A stretch of DNA of 64,000 nucleotides from Micrasema longulum (lineage: Eukaryota; Arthropoda; Insecta; Trichoptera; Brachycentridae): contig JAGVSM010003488.1 of assembly GCA_022494885.1 (NCBI GenBank), positions 62,001-126,000 of the forward strand, written 5' to 3'. The number at the start of each line of letters is the position of its first letter. Position 1 is the stretch's first letter. Below are positions 45,036 through 57,254 of the stretch, one piece after another. The notes under the pieces were generated by a model, which did no database searches, was not told where the DNA came from, and saw only the letters and a list, made by a program, of their open reading frames with translations. A program made the position numbers and the translations under genes.

Positions 45036-46282
45036 AAGACTTAATGAACCCGCTAATTATATTACCACATGGTGACTCGAGGGAGTTTTTCCACCTAGCA
45101 TATTAAAGGTTATGCATAAGTTATGCATAATCTAAATTAGTTGCATAGTGAAAATCTAAGCTGTATAAAGAAAACAGTGCGTATTAAAATATAATCCAAC
45201 GGCATAACTAAAAATCAGTATTTGGTTTGAGTAAAAACTGCGATTAAAAACACAGTTTGACTAACGATATCGTGCTCGAGTACTAAATTTCATTTTGTTT
45301 GTTTTTTAAATGATTACGTACATAACAACGGCGTTGTTTTCATGGTTTAGATTTATGTATTCAGATATAAAGCAATTTGCGTCAAAAACTGATATCAACT
45401 CCCAACGTTGAATCAAATTTTCAAACAGACTTTGTGTGTAATAAAAAATAAATGCCTCTAAGCCAAACACAATTACAAACACACAGGTAAATTAAAAATC
45501 CTTTCACTGTGATTCAATGAAAAAATATCAACCGAAAACTCGAAGCGCGAACAATAAAAAAATCTATTCAATTTCGCGACGCTTGTATGTAAACAGAAAA
45601 TGGAATTATTTGATAAAAAATCTTTAAAAAGAACACCCCTTTGATTTTCATCTCCCCGTTTCCCTCCCGCTTTCATTTCCTTTTAAATGTTGAGTTAAGG
45701 GTAGGTTCTCAATATTTTTATAGAAATAATTTGCTGTCAACGTAAAAAATTATATTGTAATATTATATTATATATTAAAGATGCTAAGGTAGAATTAAAA
45801 TTAAAATGAAACCACTCATATTTTAGTCATATATGTGTACAGCAAAATAATGAAATCCTGTTTTTTTTTTTCTGCATATTTTGAGTCATGAGTGTGGGTT
45901 TTTTATTTATGGTTTTAGTTGTTTTTCTTTATTTCTGTATAGTTTTTAGGAATTTTTATTTTGCTTTTCAATTTCAATAATCTATGTATCCTTTTATAAA
46001 TTTATATAGAGTAATATAAAAAAGAACGGCCCACGCTCTGATGAAGTCTTTGTGAGCATTTATTGTTAATTGCGCTTTTCTGGCTGCAGTTTAGCTTTTA
46101 TTTTTAAAATGTGTATTTTTTCGTTAATATCATTGTTGTATTATGCAGAAGTACTGATTTAATTTGGAAAAAAAATACATGCATTATTTTAAAGAGTTTA
46201 CACTTACATTTCTTGGTGGAACTGCATTTTGATTATAATAATAAAAATAAGCATTTAGTTTGATTCCACTTTTGAACATAAC
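45036..46282. other. AT-rich sequence; tandem 10-bp palindromes at 45.11 kb
   Basis: TTATGCATAA occurs exactly twice (45110-45119 and 45121-45130). No gene or repeat family otherwise. Confidence 0.4.
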
Positions 46283-46572
46283 TTGTTATTTATTTAATCA
46301 CTGACCGGTCTTGAAGTCATTCAAGTTACCGAATCGAGGTATAATTTAGAAATTAATTTAATCATTTTGTTAAAATTTTAACAGTGTCCACTAAATACTA
46401 AATCTAAAACATACAAGGGTAATAAGTCAAGTTTTTATGTCAAGTAACTTTTGGGTTTGTGGAGTTGTAGAGTGAGGGGCAAGAAAGATTGAATAAATAT
46501 TTTTTGCACTTGGTCTATAATAACAATCGTGTAGCTTCGAAGCCAGTCAGGTCGGTTATTAAATAAATAATT
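46283..46572. mobile_element. CCGGTTTC-family inverted-repeat element, copy 1
   Basis: Ends GTTATTTATTTAATCACTGA-CCGG and (reverse complement of the right side) ATTATTTATTTAATAACCGA-CCTG are inverted. The interior shares AGTGAGGGGCAAGA, TTTTTGCACTTG and GGTATAATTTAGAAATTAAT with copy 2 at 56.7 kb. The right end carries GAAGCCAGTCAGGTCGG, a decayed GAAACCGGTCGG. Confidence 0.65.
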
Positions 46573-46879
46573 GGGAATTTTAACAAAAAAAAAGTTACAT
46601 TCTACTTTTATTTATAATTTTTATCGGTTTTAAAAGTGAAATAAAACTAGGTCAGTGTTATTAATATAATAATTAAAGTGCATTCTAAAAACAAAATTTA
46701 AAAATTTAAAATAATAATGAATGGTTAAAAATAAAGTGTTATTATTTTTATAATGTAATAAATAACAAAGAAGTAAGTGCTTCATATATAATTATTTAAA
46801 AACATATTAGGATTAATTGATAAATAGATGAAAAAATCAGTACCTATTCAAAGGCAAAAACTTTGAAACCGATAAATTT

Positions 46880-46985
46880 AAATCGGTTCGTGGTCCCGTG
46901 GCTAGAGTTGTGAACTCACGGATCTGAGGTCCAAAGTTCAAAGCCTACTCTACCCCAACTTGAATAGTGAGTTATTTTATTTATC
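46880..46985 (+). mobile_element. SINE-B copy
   Basis: GGTTCGTGGTCCCGTGGCTA, GAACTCACGGATCTGAGGTC, CAAAGTTCAAAGCCTACTCT, ACCCCAACTTGAATAGTGAG. Clear match to the reference copy. It is truncated after AGTTATTT; the B box is mutated. Confidence 0.75.
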
Positions 46986-48133
46986 GCACTATAATTATAT
47001 ATTATATAATGTACAAAGTGAAAAAAATGCTTCTATCGATTTTTATATTTGTATAGATATAAAAAAAGTAATACAAACAATAACTCAATACTTCTCTTTT
47101 ATTTATTTAATGTATCGCCTAGATATTTGCTTATTTGACCGTATCGAAATATTATTTTACATCCCCGTTTTGTCGCAGTTCAACTAAAAATATTTATTTT
47201 ATGTTTGATTATATTTTGGTTTATAAACAATAAACAATACAGACGACATTGGTATGATAATCACAATTTTTTGGATTCAGATATTGTTCATTAATAATAT
47301 GTGAACAAAACATGCATAAATAAAAATCGTAATTAAAAAATTTATAAGCTTAACTACATTTTATTAATGATATGAGTCTTATTACGATAAATCATTCTAA
47401 CAGGTTATTACAAATTATTTTACCTAACTAATATGAGGGAATATATTTTTTTAAATTCTATTAGTGATTTAGACAGCAATACTCGCATTTCAAAGTTCCT
47501 GGTCTGAATTAGAGGTGTAAGATTAATGTTTTTTCTACATGTAGCCGATAATCAATATATGCCGCTGTTGGGGCGCCAATGCAGTGCCCAATGAACTACT
47601 GGGTGTGGATAATATGATGATGAAATGTAAGAATAATTGTAATAATTTTTGTTTTAAAGAACAACATTTGAATTTTTTTTGTTTAGTCAATCGAATGAAA
47701 GCGCTAGTAAAAATATAATTTGACTGATGAAGAAACAGATAGGACTAAATTGTGCGCTTTTCTCAACTTTGCCAATCGAAAAATATGCACTAGTATTGGG
47801 AGTCCTTTGTACACGTAGCCAGGCACTCTCCCCCTTTAATCGGAAGGTTGTTTGAAGGATGAGGGTTTCGGAGGCAATATTCTGATATATGCTAAGTCAG
47901 CTTTGACGAAACAATATTCCACCCTATTAAAATAATAAACTGCCTATACAGCGGAAACAATATATTGTTGAGCTTACGTAGATGCTTTTTTAGGTGAAAT
48001 GGACCCCCTGAAAAAGTACGTGATTTTATAATAAAACTATGCGAGGTTATCATATTTTCAATACTTATATTTGATTAATAAAATTTAATATATACTTGAA
48101 TTTCAAATTATAAATAAAAAAATATATTTTAGA
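46986..48133. other. AT-rich sequence; unassigned GC-richer patch 47.49-47.90 kb
   Basis: The patch includes CCGCTGTTGGGGCGCCAATG and an ATGATGATG-type end, which may be RTE debris. No gene supported. Confidence 0.35.
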
Positions 48134-49132
48134 ATGGAATAAGATAAAATAGAATAAGTATATGTTGTTCGTCAAGGGAAAAACAATTCAGAAATCAAAG
48201 CCAAATTTGATGCTCTTTATTGCGAATTTGCACCGTCGCTTGTCGGTGTTGCTAGCAACAGTAACATTTTGGAAAGCTCAATTTGTTCGTGGTCGTACGA
48301 GTGTTTTTGATGATGACCACCCAAGACCCTCAAATATTGTCAACAAAATCCATGATATGATTATGGCAAACAGTCGAATCAAAATCCAAGAGCTTGCAAA
48401 GGCAGCAAACAGACCAACTGTGGGTGTTCACGCCATTACACAAACATTTGAATATGAAAAAGCTATCCGCACGATGGGTGACGCGTTTGCTCACTATTGA
48501 CAAAAAACGCACTTCTGTGACGGATTCGAAGAAGCTTTTGGCGAAGGTAAAATGTGATCCGAAGGATTTTTTTCATCGATATGTTACTGTTGATGAAACG
48601 TGGGTCCATTACTGCACGCCGAAGACGGCGGCACAGTCCTGGTAGTGGAGAAAACGCAGAAAAGGCCCGCCGAAGAAGACAAAGACAACTCTATCAGCCG
48701 GCAAGGTGATGACGAGTGTTTTTTGGGATGCGGAAGGCATTATTTTTATTGATTACTTGCTATAGGGTAAAACAGTAACTAAATAATTTGACGCCGAATT
48801 GCAGGAAAACGCCCGGGTTTGGCTCGCAAAAAAGTTCCCTTCCATCATGACAACGCACTCGCTCACAGATCGGCTGTCGTGCAGGCAAAATTGAACCAAT
48901 CAGGCTACAGATCGATTGACCACCCTCTTCTCAAACCTAAAAAAATAGCCCAAAAGACGCCGTTTTGCAACAAACGATGAAGTGAGGATAGAAATTTCAC
49001 ACTATTTTGAAGAGCTCAAGCAAAATTACTTATCAGAAGGGATGAAAAAGTTGAAAGGTCGCCTTGAAAAATGTGTTGCCCTAAAAGGGTACTATGTTGA
49101 AATAAATAAGTTTGAAGGGTTGTTTTCATAAC
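48134..49132 (+). pseudogene. Tc1/mariner transposase pseudogene, near full length
   Basis: Covers almost the whole transposase in order: QGKNNSEIKAKFDALY (first helix-turn-helix, frame 1), GRTSVFDDDHPRPSN and IKIQELAKAANRPTVGVHA (second helix-turn-helix), VTVDETWVHYCTPKT (first catalytic D), SVFWDAEGIIF-like sequence, HHDNALAHRSAVVQAKLN (second D), a damaged third region, and RRRFATNDEVRIEISHYFEE to KCVALKGYYVE. At least four frame changes and several stops. The family usually has about 345 codons, which fits the 1 kb span. Terminal repeats were not found next to it. More GC-rich than its surroundings, as expected of a later arrival. Confidence 0.9.
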
Positions 49133-50826
49133 AAGTTTTTAATAAGTCTTTATTAGTAAATAGAAATCAAGTTCAAGTGGAAGAGCAACATATTTTACCA
49201 CGTCAATACAATGTGCGTCGAGAATTCTTTTGAGATACCTATTTCTCAAAATAGATGAGGGTACTTGATTCTGAATTAAAATGAAATATAAACACACTTT
49301 GTATGTACATAGCTTATAATTAAAATAGCTCGGGCGGTAACCCTTAGAAGATTTATCGGCCTCTAATGTAAATTAAAATATATTTCAACCTAGAAAACGA
49401 CCCTTACTTTGGAATATTTTCGTTCTTTAGAGGGTAAATTTTTAAAGCAATAAAACACTGAAAATTCATGAATACTTCACAATTTTATTACAGCCAGGTA
49501 ATTTCATAAGGCTTTACTTTACACCGAGTTTTACAGCCTAGAAAATATACGTTTAATAAATTTGAAAGCCTTTCATCCCATAGTATAATAAGAATTCTTT
49601 AATTTGACAACAATTTAAACTAAATTCAATAATTAATTATTACGCCCTTGAAAATTACTGACATCGTAAATTATATCACGATTATAGATAAATTTAGGTT
49701 ATTTTTCTTTTTGTATTACCCGATAACTTAAATCACCTATGATTTTTTTTTTTTTACTTTCAATCATTAAATATAAAATAATTATATAAGTTAGAACAAA
49801 ACACGATTCAGGTTATCAAAATTACCCTTCATCAAGAAGCGTAAATATAAACTAAACAAAAATAAATATACATAATACAATTTTGATGCTGACAGGGTTG
49901 GATGGAGGCGAAAAGACAGGATTAAGAATAACAGAGAATAGACGTTTTATCTCTTTTCTTGCTCTTAATTATTAAATTAAATGCAATTTTCCACTCCTAC
50001 TTTCCTTAAATCATCCTTTACCACACCTTATCAATTTCCTTCTTTTCCTTCCTACTATCTTCTTGTTTTGTCCATATTTCTTTTATTTTAATATAAAGTT
50101 TATTTATTATTTATAAAGTTTAAACCGCTGTCGCTTTATTGTTGTATAATTAAGTGAATACATATTATTGGATGGCAGGCCCTACTCTGTGTACATTTTT
50201 TATAATTTCATAATTTTTACTAATTTTCATTCAACCTGGACATATAATTGTATTCAAAATAAATTAAATAAAAACTTAGTAAAAATTACATATTGGATAT
50301 TCTGATTTTAAAATTGAGGGTATGATAAACGAAAGAATTGAGATGAACTACCTAATATTTTTCTTCCAATGTTGCCATAAACCATTTTTTTTTTTAGAGT
50401 ACTAACATATTAAACACTAAAAATGAGTTATTCATAGAATATACACTATCGTGTTTGCTTTTGTACGTATTATATTTAATTTGTTAAAAAGCCTTCGGCG
50501 GGTTTTCAAATTGTAAAACGTTAATACACGAGTTGCTGCAAAATGATATACCATATAAAATAAAAAAATACAAATGGAGATAAAACACAATAATGGAACT
50601 CAAACAGAAAATGGTTAAAATAGCAAAATAAATTATTCTTCAATTAATAAAAACATTACTTTAAATTTTTACGTAAAATATACCAATACAGCTAAGTTTA
50701 AATAATTTATTTAGTATGTGAATCGTTATAACTTATTGATATATCTCAGCAATATAATTGTAAAAAAAACTTATTTAATGATGTGAACATTTCAACGTTC
50801 TTCTTCAAACACAATTTTAAATTATA
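49133..50826. other. AT-rich sequence without a recognised gene
   Basis: Nothing recognised over 1.7 kb. Confidence 0.4.
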
Positions 50827-50965
50827 TTCAATTTCAAAATTCAAACTGAAGGTTAAGAAATATGTGTTAAACAGCAAATGAATTAAAAAATGCACATTGT
50901 TATTATTAGACCAAACATAATTTATTTATGTGTGCCCTACCTCGAGATTCAAAATAAAAAATAAT
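50827..50965 (+). mobile_element. LINE 3' tail (same family as 19.99-20.58 kb)
   Basis: Matches the extreme C-terminal codons and 3' UTR of that element: AAGAAATATGTGTTAAACAG, GAATTAAAAAATGC, TTGTTATTATTAGACC and ATGTGTGCCCTACCTCGAGA (there TATGTGTGCCCTACTTTAAG). Confidence 0.7.
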
Positions 50966-51599
50966 AAAAAAGTTATTTAAAAAATATTCATCAGCATACA
51001 AAATATATTGACAAAAGTCTGCCTTTTTGTAATAAAACAAAAAAAATAAATATTTAATTGTTTATGGAGTAAATATATATGGAGGTGTTAAGACGAACTG
51101 ATAAAAAAAGGTTTCATAATTCAATTTCAATTTCGATACATATAATATTTTCAATCTTTTTTCATGCATTTTGACTGCATAATATTTACTATTATATAGG
51201 AGAATTGTCATATGATAAAAAAACTAATTTGGTCCTTTGCTAGAGTCTAAACATTACCATTGATACCAGCTTTTTACGAAAAGAGTTCTGGAAAATTCGA
51301 AAGTTGGCTCGGAAAATGAAATACGATTATCATCAAAATAATTGGTTTGTTAAAAGAAAAAAAGGACGCAAACAAAACAATATTCACCCATTATAGATGT
51401 TCATTATTCGATCTTCAGTAGTTTTTATTCAGTACCCTACAAGTGCTATATAACTACCGATACCTATCAAAAGGATGTAAGAAGAGCATTTTACAGTGCG
51501 CGTAAATCAGGAGCGAGTAGCAAAAAGTAACTTTAAAAGGTATTACGTTTTTATTTAAAGACGTTATACTTTTTGCTGGAGTGTCTTCTAACTTTTCTA
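50966..51599. other. AT-rich sequence without a recognised gene
   Basis: Nothing recognised. Confidence 0.4.
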
Positions 51600-51830
51600 T
51601 AGTTTTGTTGGAGACTATACAAGGCTTTATGAATGGCAAGGTTTGCCGGGAGCCTCGTGCTGTCCCTTTCCTTTCTGCCTTCCTCCGCCCACCCAATGCG
51701 ACCCCATTTCTCCCTGAAAGCTCCAGGTCTCGCGAGTCTGAGGTTAGGTGCAAACCTTTAGCTCATTTTAATGTTTTCAGAGAAAATTTTCAGGGGGTCA
51801 TTGGCACTCACCTCGCGCACTCTTTAATTT
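51600..51830 (-). other. GC-rich block, candidate minus-strand exon or repeat
   Basis: A 51630-51750 block far richer in GC than its surroundings. On the minus strand GCGAG|GTGAGT (51801-51816 region) is a strong donor sequence and CTAACCTCAG| (about 51745) an acceptor-like one. A 99-codon minus frame starts near 51753 with SDSRDLELSGRNG and GGRRKAERKGTARG. I recognise no family. A repeat relic is as likely as an exon. Confidence 0.25.
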
Positions 51831-52615
51831 TAATGATATCAATGTAATTAAAAAAATACCCTTCTAATTAACTCTAAAAGTTTATCTTTGTGGCTAAAAT
51901 TTTGTTTAATTTCATTAAAAGTTTGATTATTCCTCGCAATATTATAATGAGTAGGTGCCAAGTTGTTAATGAAATATATTGTTTGCTAAACAAAAAGATT
52001 ATTAATTTAGTAACGCGAAACCAAATTACCGTAAAATAAACATGATATTTGAACTTTACCTAGAATATAAAAAAAACAAATGTGAATTGAATTGAAAACA
52101 AATTTGTCAATATTGTTTAATATCTGATATTTCATAAAATCTAAAATTTAAATTCGAAACACAATGACAATTTATGCTTTCTTGTCATAATAAAATATAA
52201 ATAAATCACCTTTGAAGTTAAAAAGTCAAAACAAAATAGCACATATAGATAAGATTGTTTTAAAATTTTATTCAACATAAAAACACATAAACAAACAAAA
52301 AATATTTTCTTATCAGATTGAACTTACCTTAACTTAGAAAAATTCATCTTTACAATGTATAAAAATAGAATAATGTTCACATAAAAATAGCAATTGTTTT
52401 AATGTACCTATTTCAATTGTAACTTTTATATAAAGGAAAAAAAACTTGTTCAACAGAATTGTACTTTTTTAAAAAGATAAGTCTTATTATTGAAATGAAG
52501 ACTTTTTTTTATAAAACAGAAAGTGGTATAGAAAATTGCTTTATTTATTAACAGTTATTAACAGCACCCTTGAGGAGATTTTCACAAATAGCGCTAAGTA
52601 AATTATCCAAATATT

Positions 52616-52617
<2 letters not shown>

Positions 52618-52650
<33 letters not shown>
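52618..52650. repeat. (AT)n microsatellite
   Basis: About 16 uninterrupted AT units after AAATAT. Confidence 0.9.
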
Positions 52651-52654
<4 letters not shown>

Positions 52655-52702
52655 ATACTACTGTACCCAGTTTACACACTTTTTAATTATCATAAATTAT
52701 AA

Positions 52703-52745
52703 TTAATATCAAAAATATTTTGAGTTTTTCAAAATTTTTGTAGAC
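52703..52745. mobile_element. MITE-1 terminus
   Basis: AATATCAAAAATATTTTGAG, TTTTTCAAAATTTTTGTAGA: the outer 40 bp of the family, abutting the repeat that follows. Confidence 0.5.
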
Positions 52746-52749
52746 ATGC

Positions 52750-53290
52750 TTATATAAAAAATACGAAAGTGTGTTCGTTTGTTTGTTTGTGTTTCCGATT
52801 GACATATTTTTTGCTTAAAAATAGCCGAAGAGGTAAGAAGTAAAATAGCATTCTATTTTTTATCCTGACTTTTTTAAAATAATAAAAATACAATGAATAA
52901 AATATGCAATAAATCAACAATGAGCAACATTATTTAAAATGGGTAGGTGGAATGTCAAAAAGAATCAATTTGAAATACATTCCTTAAATTTATTTACTTA
53001 AAAGCTAGTTATATTATAAATGCGGAAGTGTATTTGTCTATTTGCTTGTATTTCTTTCACGTCGCAACGAAGCAACCGATTGACTTCAATTTTTGTATAG
53101 AGGTAGCAAAAGAGCTAAAAAATGAAATAGTTTATTTAACATCCCGAGAAAAAAATCGCTCCCTCGGGAAAATTCTAAGACAAATTATTATTATCTCACA
53201 TTGTAATGGAGCGATCGATTGTCGCAAATCATTTTTCAACTACAAAAAATATCGCTTTCTCAAGAAAATTATTAGTGGAAAATGAATTAA
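52750..53290 (+). repeat. Two diverged copies of a widespread arthropod-type repeat
   Basis: Units start near 52755 (ATACGAAAGTGTGTTCGTTT) and 53013 (ATAAATGCGGAAGTGTATTT). Both continue with a TTTGTTTGTTTG-like run, an ACCGATTGAC-like box and a GAAATAG-TTATTT box. Many arthropod genomes have repeats opening with ATAAATGCGAAAGTGTGTTTG; class uncertain (Helitron-like or SINE-like). TCCCGAG (53142-53148) pairs with CTCGGGA (53163-53169) as a hairpin in the second unit. Confidence 0.5.
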
Positions 53291-53356
53291 TATATCGCCA
53301 TATACAAACGGAGAGTGGTTTTTTTTTAGCAATAGTTTGACGAACGGAAATTAAAC

Positions 53357-53740
53357 GTAGTTATGCAGAAAGCAGCCAGTCATAGAAAAATTAAACTGAG
53401 ATAATAGCACCTTTATGGAAAGAGTAAATAATCAAATCTACACAGCAGTTGGAATGCTTTTGACTTTGACAGATTATAAAAAATGAATACTTAAGTTTTT
53501 TTATGTTCCAGACAAGAATATGATTATGTATTTGACCAGTTTAAATGATTTTTCCGTGTGTGTGTGTTTTTTACAAATTGAAAAATGCCGTTTTTGTGAT
53601 TGACACTGTTTTCAGAAGGTAATTAAACGGTTTTTTGTATAAAAGTGGTCTGGCTGTTTTAGGCAGAACATGGAATTGACCTTACTTAACACCAATCATA
53701 TTTTCAAAATTGTGTATTGGCTGTTTTCTGATTAACTACG
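53357..53740. mobile_element. MITE-3, copy 2 (about 384 bp)
   Basis: Termini ACGTAGTTATGCAGAAAGCA-GCCAGTC and GGCTGTTTTCTGATTAACTA-CG. Interior collinear with 35171-35592, with small deletions. The left terminus here is cleaner than in copy 1 (GCAGAAAGCAGCCAGTC matches the right end of copy 1 exactly). Confidence 0.8.
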
Positions 53741-54174
53741 TTCAATTGATACAGGGTTTTTTATTTTAAAAAGTTATATAGTTCCACATCAATCATCCTT
53801 TCTGTGCCTTATGCGCCATTGCAGAAAATAACAAATATGATATCTTAACAAATGAAAAAAATGTTCGAACAACGTTAAAAATCATGTTATATATCAATTC
53901 GAATTATATAAAAAAAAACTATCACTCATTCAATTCCTGACCATAAAGTCGGAAAAGTTATACCCATTCAATTGAAAAAAGAAGGTTATTTTATTTCTCT
54001 CGGATGAAAAAACAAATAACTAAGATTGATTTCTTCCGTTTTCCAGTCGAAAAATAACTTTCAATCAATCAATATTGGTAACAACTAACCATTTACTATA
54101 TTTGCTACCAGCAGAAAACAATGCATTTATAAAACGCAGAGTACTTCATTCTTAAAACATTTAAAAAATATTTA
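53741..54174. other. AT-rich sequence without a recognised gene
   Basis: Nothing recognised. Confidence 0.4.
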
Positions 54175-55290
54175 TTATGAACTCTCGCGTGGCTACGGTG
54201 TCACTCAAGTCTATATAGGATAGAATACTGGATTTTTTCTCTAATTTATTTAAATGATGACGTTATATTTTTTTTAATATTCAAATGGAAAATTTCACTC
54301 CAGATTTGTGTATAAATGAAGGATTTTAATACAAAAAACATTTTTCCTTGTTTTACGAATAATAAAGGAATGAATTTATTTAAAAATATATTAGTAAATT
54401 TAACCTCTTTTTTTTGGATACGTATTTTTGTTTATTTCCTTATATATAAATTTTACATTTGTGGATTTACTGCCAAATTTCAACTTCTTCCAACCAAATG
54501 ATAAAATAAAGGTGTTATTATGATTACTTAAGCTTTCATATTGATCCAAAAAACGTATTATTTAAAAAAATCTTATTGTAGCATTATTTTTATTTTTCAT
54601 TATTACCTAGCTAAATACTAGTCACTTTATGTTTATGTTAAATTTTTCCTTATTTTACTTTGCTATATTTATATTTAGAACATTAGGTTTTCTCAGTTTG
54701 ATGGTTATCTTTTATTTGTCTTCTTAGATTTGTATGTTTCTTATTTACTTTTTGGCAGTTTAAAAAAAAAAAAAAACGATTTGTTTAGTTTTAATTATTT
54801 AGTTGAATTAAAATGTTAAATTTCATATTTTATATTACATGATGAATTGTTCACTAATGTGATTATTTCCGTAAAACTTATTATAGTAAAAAGTTCTTTG
54901 AACCGTTGATATATAAATAAATAAATAATTATGGAATAGAAGAGTGAAAGTAATACCAATACGGCAATAGTTTTGTTTTACTGTATAAGACTGAGCACGA
55001 GAATAAAACTTATAACAAGGAAGATAGAGACGCTGTTCTTTGATGGTGTTTGTGTGATAACAATAACAAAACAATATAAAAAACTCGTTCAATCAGTCGG
55101 TTATTGGCATTGAGCAAGAGTGTACGCTAGTTAAATGACCAGCGTATTTATGATTTTTAATTTATTTTGATTCAGGCCTTAATCAAATTGTAATTTTTAT
55201 AAATAATGGATTTAACAGTATATCTCATTTCCAAATGTCTGAACTGAACTGAAAAATATTCTGTCTTTTGCTTGAGGTCACACGACGTTA
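54175..55290. repeat. Repeat X, copy 2, interrupted by about 600 bp
   Basis: The first part (54175-54350) and last part (54945-55290) align with 18490-19065. The piece between has no counterpart there, so it was either inserted here or lost in copy 1. The interrupting piece is simple AT-rich sequence with a T-run (54760-54776) and no recognised termini. Confidence 0.65.
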
Positions 55291-55689
55291 CGTCATCGCA
55301 AGTAAAAAAAAATTGGAGCACATCTTTTTATGAGTTTATATACTCTAAGAAATATTTTTTTTACAAAATTAATTTAAGAGACGTCCTCACGTATACAGTG
55401 TTAATTTTTTTTTTTACATATTTCACATGTCAACCAAATATATTTAAAATTTATTTTATCCTTATTTTCTTCAGCCAGACTTTGATTGGCAGAAAAATAA
55501 TCCTTGGATCTTTGTCCTAATGCTGTGCTAAAGGGAGGAATATTGACAATGCTATTATTTCTTGTCCTTGTTATATTATATTTATGTCCCTGAGCAGGGG
55601 GTTGACAATGTCCATCTCCAAAGCTGTCCAGCAGAATAATTTAAGCGTATAACTATTATTTAGTTGTTTACAAGGTTTAAAATCTTAAT
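55291..55689. other. AT-rich sequence without a recognised gene
   Basis: An 82-codon hydrophobic plus frame (55272-55520) is a composition artefact. Nothing else. Confidence 0.35.
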
Positions 55690-55838
55690 TATTTTTTCAT
55701 GCACCACAACCGGCCAGGAAGCCCAATTGCAGTGGTGAGCAGTACAGAGCACTCAGGCATGAGAAAAAACACATTCAATCATTTGTGTTCTTGATCTAAC
55801 ACGGAACCTTTACATTACAACACGGAGGCAGCTTATTT
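55690..55838 (-). mobile_element. SINE-A copy
   Basis: The minus strand reads GCCTCCGTGTTGTAATGTAA, GGTTCCGTGTTAGATCAAGA (decayed B box), CACCACTGCAATTGGGCTTC, then GGTTGTGGTGC and an A-rich tail. The body matches the 39.1 kb copy (CACCACTGTAATTGGGCCTC). Confidence 0.7.
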
Positions 55839-55877
55839 ATGTTGCTTATTTTATTTTGCCACTACGCGTCTAATTTA

Positions 55878-56068
55878 TCTGTGTCCAGGCGGATGAAGAA
55901 TATGCAATTCTGTGTGTTATATAGAACCAGAACCCTGGACAAGTGTTTTCGAGTCGATGGCTGCTCTTTGGCTGCTGGAAAACCGAGTTGAGATAAGCCC
56001 GCCTCGTTGCAGTGGTTGGCGCGTTCGTCTACTGCTGTAAAATTCGTGAAATATTGATTTTAAAGTTT
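55878..56068 (+). mobile_element. SINE-C copy
   Basis: TCCAGGCGGATGAAGAATAT, TTCTGTGTGTTATATAGAAC, CCCTGGACAAGTGTTTTCGA, GTCGATGGCTGCTC, then the tRNA-like CTCGTTGCAGTGGTTGGCGC and GTTCGTCTACTGC, ending GATTTTAAAG. The B box is deleted. The body precedes the tRNA-like part, as at 6.1 kb (-). Confidence 0.6.
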
Positions 56069-56715
56069 ATGCAAACTGCAATACTATATTGTTCGTGGAC
56101 TGGTACCTGCAGCGTAAGACTGATCACCTTACCTTCATATAACAGATGATTGAAACACGCTGCATTTGGATTACAAATAAAGTGCCGTACGTAAAAGGTT
56201 TTTTATACAAACATCACTCTGTCAGATTTAAAATTTACACTAAAAATGTATTATGTAACTTAGTAGACATTATAATAATAAATATGTACATCTCCCCTCC
56301 CCTCCTTATCCTCTCTTCAAGCATTTTTGTCCTTATCCCGCCCAATTTACAGTAACTTAATGTTCTTAAAATTAATATTTAAAAAATCTTTGATTATTGA
56401 GTACTTGAAAATAACATTTTTATATGTATAAATTGTATGTATTTATTTGATATGTAATAAATATTTTCTTTACTAACTTTGTATACTATGTGGAAATCTA
56501 TTATTAGTTCTGAGTTTATACACTATATCTGTTTGTTTATTAAAAATATGTATGTAGAACTGTTGATTTCCCTAATAAAATAAAATAAAATAAAATAAAA
56601 ATACAATTCAGCAAGAATAAAAAAAAAAGATGCAACAATTTCATTATTAAAACCAGGATATTAAATATGAACTTTAAACAGGTTACACAAATAATAAATA
56701 AAAATAAAAATACTT
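56069..56715. other. AT-rich sequence without a recognised gene
   Basis: Contains an (AAAAT)n run at 56576-56602. The segment 56390-56580 (TTTATTTGATATGTAATAAA, TTTACTAACTTTGTATACT) recurs at 61470-61600 and 61745-61810, marking another dispersed repeat. Confidence 0.4.
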
Positions 56716-57045
56716 TGTTTTTATCAAAATACCATTTATTCAATTACCGACCGGTTTCTGAGCTATTTATTACGTGGCCCTTTAGCAAGGTATAATTAAG
56801 AAATAAATATAATCATTTTGTGTCTATCTAAATTGAGTTAGTATATAGGTAATAAATTAAGCCTTGCTGTCAAGTGTTATTTTGTATTTGTGGAAGTATA
56901 CAGTGAGGGGTAAGAGTGGTTTAAATTTGATGATTTGCACTTGTTTTCAGTAAATAAAACAAACTATAAGAAATATTGAAGGAGCACTCAGTAGCTCAGA
57001 AACCAATCGGTGATTGAAAAAAAAGTTTTAATTTTGATTAAATAA
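56716..57045. mobile_element. CCGGTTTC-family inverted-repeat element, copy 2
   Basis: Arms of about 50 bp: left TTTATTCAATTACCGACCGG-TTTCTGAGCTA, right its reverse complement with few changes (TAGCTCAGAAACCAATCGGT-GATTGA). Interior shared with copy 1 at 46.3 kb. Read outward from the interior, each end shows GAAACC-GTCGGT preceded by a possible small stem, the arrangement of a decayed hammerhead. Confidence 0.7.
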
Positions 57046-57254
57046 TGAATAACTATAATGTAAGTTGCTTCTATTTCGACCTTAGAACTTTATTTTTATC
57101 CACCCAGGCACAGAAAGCACATATTATACATTTGTATACATGCATTCACTGGATGCATCACGAAGCATCCGTTGTATTCTGAAATCCATATGTTTTTTCT
57201 CATTCTATAGAATATCTGCATGTATCTTTATATTTTTTTAGAACTAAGTTAAGT

